Source: Clavulina sp. PMI_390 (taxonomy: Eukaryota > Basidiomycota > Agaricomycetes > Cantharellales > Hydnaceae). From it: DNA of 64,000 bases. Below, in pieces: positions 57,640 through 64,000 of the stretch. The notes under the pieces are model-generated. The model was given only the letters and a program-made list of their open reading frames with translations. It made no database searches and was not told the DNA's origin. Position 1 is the stretch's first letter, and the number at the start of each line of letters is the position of its first letter. Where the stretch lies: contig WIDE01000055.1 of NCBI GenBank assembly GCA_015039315.1, positions 4,621 to 68,620 on the forward strand, given 5' to 3'. The position numbers and the translations under genes were made by a program.

Positions 57640-59320
57640 TCAAGCGCACATAACGACCAGTTCCCAGCGCAGAACATTCGGAGTGCTGATTTCACCAGCA
57701 GTTGGCATGGCTGGTAAATCCCCCGCAGCGTTCCTTACCTCAGCCCCGGAGCTGCTAGCGTCGCCGAAACTTGCAGCTGGGATGAGATTAGGGATTTCCC
57801 TCTCCTTGCCCTTGCCCTTTCCCTTCGTGCTCATCGAAGTGATTCGCCCCATCGCCCGACTCTGCGACTCCTGCATCTTCGCCGCACCCTGCTCGATGCT
57901 CAACTTGCCCTTATCGATCTTTTTCTGGATCGAGACGGCGCGTTTATTGATATTATCTTCAAGCTTCACAATCTTTTCCTCCATCCTTGCACTCAAACGA
58001 TCAGCAAAGAGGTTGAGCATATTGTGAGCCTGTCCGAGCGATGCAAGAGGGTGATTTTGAGCAGGGGAGGATACGGCGGAAGTAGCCACGCTTCCTACAT
58101 TGGACTGGAGGCGAGGGAGAGAGGGTGGGGACTGGCGCTGGAGGATAGGGGAAGGTGCGGGGGCTGGATGAGCACCAAATGTTCGAGGGAGGGCAAGAGG
58201 GAACTCGGGCCCGGGTATTGGTTCTTGGGGGCCGCGCAGCGGGGATTGAGGGTGTGAGGAGTAGGGATTGGAGAGGTGAGTGAAATCATTTCCGTGCTGA
58301 GAACGATGCTCGCCATGCCGTTCACGAGAGTGAGAACGAGATCGGCCACGCTTGTCCTTATTCTTCTCTTTCCTCTTCTTCTCTTTATCTTTCTTCTTGT
58401 CTTTCCCCTTCGGCTGGCCGTCTTCGTGAGTAGGTGGAGAAGAACTAGAGGATGCGGTCGGCACGCTCGAGTTTTCTTCTTGCGCAAGTTGTGGCTGGAC
58501 CTCAATACCACCAGACTCCTGCCAATGTGGAAGAAGGCGAACTTTCAGTTTTCGCGGAATGAAAAACTTCTCATTCCATCTTGTCAGAAGGGTTTGGGCA
58601 GCGCTCTCCTGGGATGATGGGTCTGGTTGCTCTCGCACCGTTTGCCCGATACTGAAGATAAAATGGCTCCAGTCAGCAGGGCTGACTCCGTGAGAGTTCA
58701 TAGCTGGTGCAGGGAACTGGGACGGGAAGCCGTCAGGAAGCAAGGCAGAGTGTGATGGGATGACGATAGGGTCGAATCGCTGGAGGAGTCCGGAGCTGGG
58801 AAGTGCAGAAGACGATGGTTTTGGGTGGTCGGATGGATGTTTTTTAGGTTCAGATAAATGTTGCTTTGGCTCGGGTGGATATGGGGCATTGATCCTGGGC
58901 ACTGGCATCGTCAACGGCGAGAATTCTTGATAATGGGCCGTTGAAGGCCCTGGCATATTGGAATAGTCCCTAGGGATCTCAGGACCAGGTTCCACAATCA
59001 TAGGTGAGATGGCAGGCTCATGTTGCGCTGGAGATTAGACGAAATAGAATGACTCAGAATATGAGCTTTGACAATCCTTGGTTTGTCGAATATTTACCTG
59101 GGAGCTCGGTATATGGTGGAGGGAGATCATCTAGAGCCCGCTGCTCATGTTGCTTTGCTTCAACCTCCTTCGTGATCATTGTTCGGTCTCCAACGACGCG
59201 CGGAGGAAGGGTACCAAAGTTGCTAGTGGAGGTTTAGAATGACTGGTGAAGCAAGAAACTGGCGAGAACTCACGGCTTGTTCTTAAGTAGAGAACGTTGA
59301 TCTCGGGGAGCCCATGTCAT
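57640..59320 (-). CDS. PPxY-containing protein with C-terminal coiled coil
   Basis: Three exons (59320..59274, 59222..59098, 59027..57640) give 519 aa. The start MTWAPRDQRSLLKNKPNFGT is preceded by no in-frame alternative. A PPPYTEL motif near residue 54 fits the PPxY ligand of WW-domain ubiquitin ligases such as Rsp5. Proline-rich disorder follows, then a conserved-looking block (ADWSHFIFSIGQTV, RWNEKFFIPRKLKVRLLPHW) around 195-265 and a Lys/Arg stretch (KGKDKKKDKEKKRKEKNKDK) that could bind nucleic acid or act in nuclear import. A coiled coil (FADRLSARMEEKIVKLEDN) sits near 435-450. A role in trafficking or ubiquitin-linked regulation is inference. I do not recognise an orthologue. Confidence 0.7.
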
Positions 59321-59737
59321 CGCCACCGGTAACCGAAACGGTCGCCCAAGGCAGTTCAATCATCCCATTGATCGGGCATTGTAAAGTCCGTAGTCGAATA
59401 GACTCCACTGCGCATCATGTGTATTCACTTGGCGCAGTAGAAATGTGTTGAACAACGCAGTCAGCAGCTCCGGCGAAGCAGCTCGAAGAGGATTTGAGAC
59501 CAGCGTGCAGTGCTGAATGAAGCTGTTCTTCGCCGCTCGCGTCTGAGATGCTACCTCGATACTATGCGTCGCTCTTGATGCGCATTATGTGCAGGAAATG
59601 GTAGCATGAGAGCCAATAGATGGTGTGAAAATACTGAGGTTTGGCATTCGTGCGTTCAGAAGGGGACTGGCAGGAAACAGTCAGTTCACTCGGCCCCGAA
59701 ATTTGTCATCGCCTTCCTCAAAATCTGCCCAACTGGA
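59321..59737. promoter_or_regulatory. Divergent promoter region
   Basis: About 420 bp between divergent starts. No TATA box stands out. Confidence 0.4.
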
Positions 59738-60799
59738 ATGGAGACAATCGCGATCGAGCTTGCAAACTTGCTGCTCGACAAGCTTCGATTGGTGTAAATA
59801 TCTGTGATTTGAGAAACACTCTCTTTAGCATGTCTCTAAGGCCTCCTTGTTAATCTGAATTGTCGTCCACAGCCCAAACGAGCCTGAGTTGCAGCCCGCA
59901 CCCCGGATTCTTGTCGCCATCTGTGGGGTTCCAGCCAGTGGAAAGACCACTCTAGCCCTCAGAGTGACAGAGCTTGTGAATTCAAAATATGGCTCTGTAA
60001 GCATGATGTGTTCTTACCCTGGTACATGCAAACAACGTTCACAATTGGGCGATTTACTTCGATGCCCATATCACCAGGATCCCAAAGGTCGCGAGGTCGC
60101 GATCTGTGTGAGTCAGGATGGGTGGCATCTACCACGTTCCGCATTGGATCAAATGGATGATCCCAAGCTAGCCCATGATCGGCGAGGAGCAGCGTTTACC
60201 TTCGATGGGGGAGCGTTCGCTAAATTCGTGCTCTCACTACGCAACAACTCAGTTGAGAGTACCATAGTAGATGCTATGCCCGATGAAACTAGCAACCAGG
60301 AGGATACTGCCCTCGCATATAGGGCAACCAAAGCAGAGAGCATCCTCTACGCTCCGAGCTTTTCTCATACGCTCAAGGACCCGACCGAAAACGCCATTGC
60401 GATCCACCCCCACCACCGAGTAGTCATCATCGAAGGCCTTTACTCGTTCCTGAGCATCGAGCCATGGAGGGAGGCCTCACTCGTGATGGATGAAAGGTGG
60501 TTCGTTGATGCCGATAAAACGATCGCAAAGGACCGACTCGTTCGCCGGCATGTCGTGACGGGGGTGGCAAAAGACCTTGAGGAAGCCGAATGGAGGGCTG
60601 AGAATAACGATATACCCAGTTGAGTATACTTCTGTAATCACCTATTTTCTATCATGCTCTCACTGCGCCGTGCTAATGAGAGCTACCATTTTCCCCCGCC
60701 TTAGACGGAGAGTTCCTGAAAGAACATATGCTACAACCCACGCGGGTGATACAAAGCGTCAAGGACACAACGATTGCATCACATGGTCGAATCGAATGA
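59738..60799 (+). CDS. P-loop nucleoside/uridine-kinase-like protein
   Basis: Four exons (59738..59793, 59873..59996, 60078..60618, 60705..60799) join in phase to give 271 aa. The start METIAIELANLLLDKLRL runs into a P-loop GVPASGKTT (37-45). Next come AICVSQDGWHLPRSALDQMD, with the DGWH block typical of the PRK/uridine-kinase superfamily, then LAHDRRGAAFTFD, VVIIEGLYSFL (Walker B-like) and a basic RLVRRHVVTG lid segment. The order matches yeast Yfh7-type P-loop kinases and the related uridine and pantothenate kinases. It should move a phosphate from ATP to a small substrate, whose identity is not clear from the sequence. The donor of intron 1 sits two bases after an apparent one; only that choice keeps the frame. 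Intron 2 removes about 27 codons of open frame. Confidence 0.82.
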
Positions 60800-60953
60800 T
60801 CATCTCCCGCGAAGTGGAAAATATACATTCCATTTGATTCCACCAGGATAGATCCTATTCATAGCAGATGACAAGAGTGGAATGATATAGCACTGAGTCT
60901 AATAAATATATGGACAAAAAATAAAGAAGATGCAATCGAACAATTACATGGGG

Positions 60954-62582
60954 TCAGTCATATCGGACAAGCATAACCTGCCACCGCCGAGTTTGAGCTG
61001 AGGCACAAAACATCCAACACCCTGAACGTAGACAAACTCCCCGACAGCTCCATCTATCCACGGATATATTCACGTGTAACGGCCGGGGTGGAAGAGCTAA
61101 CAGAGCCCGGGTCGGCTGGGGAAATGCGCCCAGGATATTATAGGGCTTGACGCCAAGGATAAAAGCACCATCATCCAGAGAGAGGGCAGTTCCTGTGTCG
61201 CTCTGGATTTCGTCGGTAGTGGAAAGGTTGAAATGCGATGGAGGGTATGTGGTCCATAATGGTGCGAGACGTTCGTCCCACCCCCAGCCGTCCTCAGTAC
61301 GCGGCAGTTTGACAAAGGCTCCAGATTCAGAGGCCGCAATCATGATAGAAACGGTGTACCACCTCACCCAGAGTAGGGTAGCAGTCTCCTGATGTGCGAG
61401 GCGAATAGTACCAAGAATCGTGAGCGACGGACCTATATCGTCCTTTCCCGTTTCTCTCTCCTCGGGACTCGCAAACGCCGAGAAAGACCCAGAGGTAGTG
61501 AATGGGCCGTGTGACGAGACTGGAGAGAGCAAAAGTTGAAGGTGGTCCACATGGGCTTCGCCATGCACTCGGATCACTGCCCCAAAATGAGTCACTGTGA
61601 TCATGTTAAAAACTTTCTTGACCGAGTCCTGACGCTCCAAAGGGTACGTAAACCTTTGACCAGTCTGCGAGTCCCAAACGATTGATTCTGATCCATCGCT
61701 TGGCAATTCTCCTTCCAAAGTGGCCCAACGACCCGAGAATTTTGGCATGGAGTTGATTGGCCCGTCCTCGGGCCAGCTCATAGTGTGGTCCACCAGACGA
61801 AATGAAGGGGGTCGGTCCCGTGAACATTCCATCTGTACTGAAACAACCCGGAAACCCGAACTACCAGATTATCAACGAAAATGCCAGAAGCGGATAGAGA
61901 CGGGCGACATACCCAGCGTCTTCATCGACTCCAATAGTGACAGAGCAGATGAATACGTGTAAGATCGGATCATATAGCACCTGAGATAGCTCAAAATGTG
62001 TGGCTGGGGCTGAGTCTGATTTGACCCGAATCGTTGCAACGGGTAAAAGTGAGATTTCATCGTCTTCACTAACAGATTGGCTATCCCAACACATCAAATG
62101 GAGGGTATCATCGCGGAGATGGCCGGCAAGTGCGAGCACCCATCTCCCTCCAGGAACTTGCTCTATGCTCCAAGAATGGAGATAAAAGTCCGCATCATGA
62201 TCCAAGTAGAAGTATTTCCGGTGAGGGCTCAGGAGGTTCTGCGGACCCTTTGGACCAGTCCCTCGAATAATTCTCTCTGTGCGAGTGGCCAACTTCACAA
62301 TCTCAGGTCGCTCCAGACAGTCCGGATTGAAGGAGAAAGGGGGCATGTGCTCGTCTCGAAGCAGATTAATGCAATATCCGACCCAGAAAGATTTGGAAAT
62401 CCCGATAACCTCATATAACCTGGAGGAGACCTAGAAAAGTATCCAAGCATCCATGAGCTAACGACCGAGGAGTTTAAGAACAAGCGAGTCACAGAAGATA
62501 GGCGGATGATGCTGATGATATCAAGACTTTCGGTCACTTGAAGTAGCAGCTCCAGTGGGAGATATTGAAGAGTGGCTGTCAT
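60954..62582 (-). CDS. F-box protein with beta-propeller-like body
   Basis: Three exons (62582..62466, 62409..61913, 61860..60954) join in phase to give 506 aa. The N-terminal F-box is YLPLELLLQVTESLDI with a following SVTRLFLNSS helix, then FWVGYCINLLRD. The rest contains many short hydrophobic strands with Trp and Gly turns (RWVLALAGHLRDD, SVQMEC, ESIVWDSQTGQRFTYP). It may fold as a beta-propeller, as in many basidiomycete F-box proteins that recruit targets to SCF ligases. Intron 1 ends in GAG, an uncommon acceptor; it is chosen because it restores the F-box continuation. Intron 2 uses the TAG acceptor just before TTCGGGTTTCC. The target is unknown. Confidence 0.72.
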
Positions 62583-63375
62583 CGTTAGGGAGAACAGTGA
62601 GGTTGTTTGCGCCAAAGCAGCGCAGAGGCAAGGCCAAACACAACCGCTCCATTCTGGATAGCTGCTGGTATGGCGTCGTTCATACAACTAAGGACGATGC
62701 GGAATGACTTGGAAACCTACGAGGATGAAAGACCCTCGATAGAAGAAACAAGAATTATCTCTGACTACTGACGCAAATGTTTGCTTGACCCAGTACGTCA
62801 AGCTGAGAAAGAAGACGTCTATACGCTGAGGATTCTAGGCCTCGGATATATAGCCGAGCTGATAGTTAAGTCCGTAGATCTGGCCAACTCGTGAGCCAAC
62901 ACATAATTTTAAACCACTCCCATCTCTCATCACAACCACATACTGAAACGTAGTAGTTCAATGGCCAATCGACACACCCGTATAGAGTCAAAATAGCCAC
63001 ACTGATCAAAACTCGTTCATGGTTCGATGGTACGCAACCACTGGCAATAATCAGAATCATAAGAACTGAGCCACTGTTTTTATATTGAAATTTCTGCTGT
63101 ACACTGATCCATCGGATATTTATTTTGGTGAGGATTGGGTAGTTGTTGCTGAATTTTGAGCGTATGAAGCGGAAGGGGGCGATTTAGGATGGGTGAACGC
63201 TGTCCATCAGTGATGATGCCGCCTTACAGTTGAAAGATACTAACCTGTGATACGAGAACACGGGCCTACAGAAAGTTTCCCCATATATACCGGCAGTGAG
63301 ACTGGAAGCGACTAGAGCAGGCGTTAAGACAGTCCGTAAGCCAAACGGTTAACTAGACAACCTAGAAATTTACCT
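62583..63375. other. Intergenic
   Basis: About 0.8 kb with no supported gene. Holds the upstream region of the F-box gene and the 3' flank of the small secreted protein gene. Confidence 0.4.
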
Positions 63376-63627
63376 TCAACATTCAGTAGCGCACGCACTG
63401 CTGGACGCCGCGGTACAACAGCATCCAACACGCTTGTCTAGGTCTGCCTCCGAACGGATTACGTTGGACTCTTTGTGGCGAACTTCGGGCACAAACATGT
63501 CGGCGACATAGATACGATTTTCGAGGGAACGCTTGGCACCACAGGTGGTGATACTGCCATAGTAGCAGCAGACAGCATTGACAGATGTGGCGGTGAAGAG
63601 GGTGAGAGTGATCAGAGTAAACTTCAT
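63376..63627 (-). CDS. Small cysteine-rich secreted protein with dibasic sites
   Basis: A single exon of 84 codons gives an 83-aa product. MKFTLITLTLFTATSVNA is a clear signal peptide. Eight cysteines follow: a CC pair and one C near the N-terminus, and CCC, C and C at the end (GCCCTAASSSACATEC). Two Lys-Arg pairs, AKR|SLENR and LDKR|VGCCC, are possible Kex2 cleavage sites. They would release a 17-residue C-terminal peptide with five cysteines. Such proteins are common among basidiomycete small secreted effectors and signalling peptides; no function can be assigned. I chose the ATG at 63627 rather than an upstream one at 63711 because only it opens directly with a signal peptide. A TATA-like element lies on the minus strand at 63674..63680, about 48 nt before the ATG. 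Confidence 0.6.
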   Translation of the reverse strand: MKFTLITLTLFTATSVNAVCCYYGSITTCGAKRSLENRIYVADMFVPEVRHKESNVIRSEADLDKRVGCCCTAASSSACATEC

Positions 63628-64000
63628 GCTTTGACTACTGAGCGAGATGTCAAAGTATGGGGATAAACCTTGACTATTTATGCCGAGAGATATACTTGTG
63701 ACATTATCCATCCAGCCCCTGATTATGAGGTTTGGAAAGCCACATGCTCCGGCGCAAACTCCATGCGTCTAGATGATAACTTGATCGTGACCCAGGATAG
63801 GGGGTCTGTTCCGTGTGTTGCCCCATCATAGTGCATATAGAGATTATCGAGGACTCCCGCCGGATGATGAAGCTAATCATCAGCGGAGTAGTCGATCTAC
63901 CGCATGGATATGCGCCTTGCCCTGTTGTCCAGAGAATTGGAACCGATGTTATACAGCATCCGCTCCGACTGAACAGCCTGCCCTGCCCTTTGGGACAATA
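63628..64000. other. Upstream region of the small secreted gene and window end
   Basis: About 370 bp with no gene seen. It carries the TATA-like element ATAAATA on the minus strand at 63674..63680. Confidence 0.4.

Noticed and set aside
1..64000. tRNA genes, rRNA genes, CRISPR arrays, retroelements
   Set aside because: No tRNA B-box with matching cloverleaf, no regularly spaced repeats and no reverse-transcriptase, integrase or transposase motifs were found by eye.

Overview
This is a window from the nuclear genome of a filamentous basidiomycete, most likely an Agaricomycete. Genes are dense on both strands and are interrupted by many short introns (about 50-95 nt) with GT-AG ends. The secreted repertoire also fits a plant-degrading mushroom-forming lineage: a GH45-like endoglucanase with two CBM1 modules, GH28 polygalacturonases, a CBM13-type beta-trefoil protein and a conidiation-specific-protein-13-like secreted protein. 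I saw no tRNA, rRNA, CRISPR array or intact transposon. All gene models are spliced by hand from the sequence and checked for reading-frame continuity; product names come from recognised motifs, not from searches.

Layout. 0.4-2.7 kb: an F-box/leucine-rich protein (-). 5.0-7.8 kb: a low-complexity Ser/Pro-rich protein (+). 8.9-10.5 kb: the small GTPase Rac1 (+, 6 exons). 11.9-14.9 kb: a disordered protein with one C2H2-like finger (+). 15.7-19.4 kb: UTP14, an SSU-processome factor (-, 9 exons). 19.8-21.7 kb: an unknown 620-residue protein (+). 22.2-23.9 kb: a GH45-like endoglucanase with two CBM1 modules (-, 10 exons). 24.8-26.2 kb: a broken F-box gene (+). 26.4-27.7 kb: RTF2 (-). 28.0-29.0 kb: a CBM13-like beta-trefoil protein (+). 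29.7-37.6 kb: three tandem GH28 polygalacturonase genes with identical 11-exon architecture (+). 39.5-40.1 kb: a very small SET-domain protein (+). 40.5-41.3 kb: a decayed copy of a Zn2Cys6 regulator (-). 41.6-43.0 kb: an unknown gene with a basic tail (-). 43.7-45.8 kb: a frameshifted Zn2Cys6 regulator (-). 46.9-49.0 kb: its intact paralogue (-). 49.7-52.9 kb: elongation factor 2 (-, 11 coding exons, 842 aa). 53.5-55.3 kb: a possible Mei4-type meiotic protein (-). 55.9-57.2 kb: a secreted con-13-like protein with an HExxH motif (+). 57.6-59.3 kb: a PPxY/coiled-coil protein (-). 59.7-60.8 kb: a P-loop nucleoside-kinase-like protein (+). 61.0-62.6 kb: an F-box protein (-). 63.4-63.6 kb: a small cysteine-rich secreted peptide precursor with dibasic cleavage sites (-).

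How the parts may work together. Housekeeping genes (UTP14, RTF2, EEF2, RAC1) surround an accessory block of about 22-49 kb. That block holds secreted plant-cell-wall enzymes (cellulose- and pectin-directed) and, beside them, a small family of fungal-specific Zn2Cys6 regulators: one intact, one frameshifted and one decayed. The polygalacturonases share a promoter motif and a TATA box. A wall-degradation locus with a linked regulator is therefore a reasonable hypothesis, but the sequence alone does not show it. The most notable local signals are the exact exon-length conservation among the three GH28 copies, the duplicated two-exon CBM1 cassette, the birth-and-death pattern of the Zn2Cys6 copies, and two GC-AG introns.
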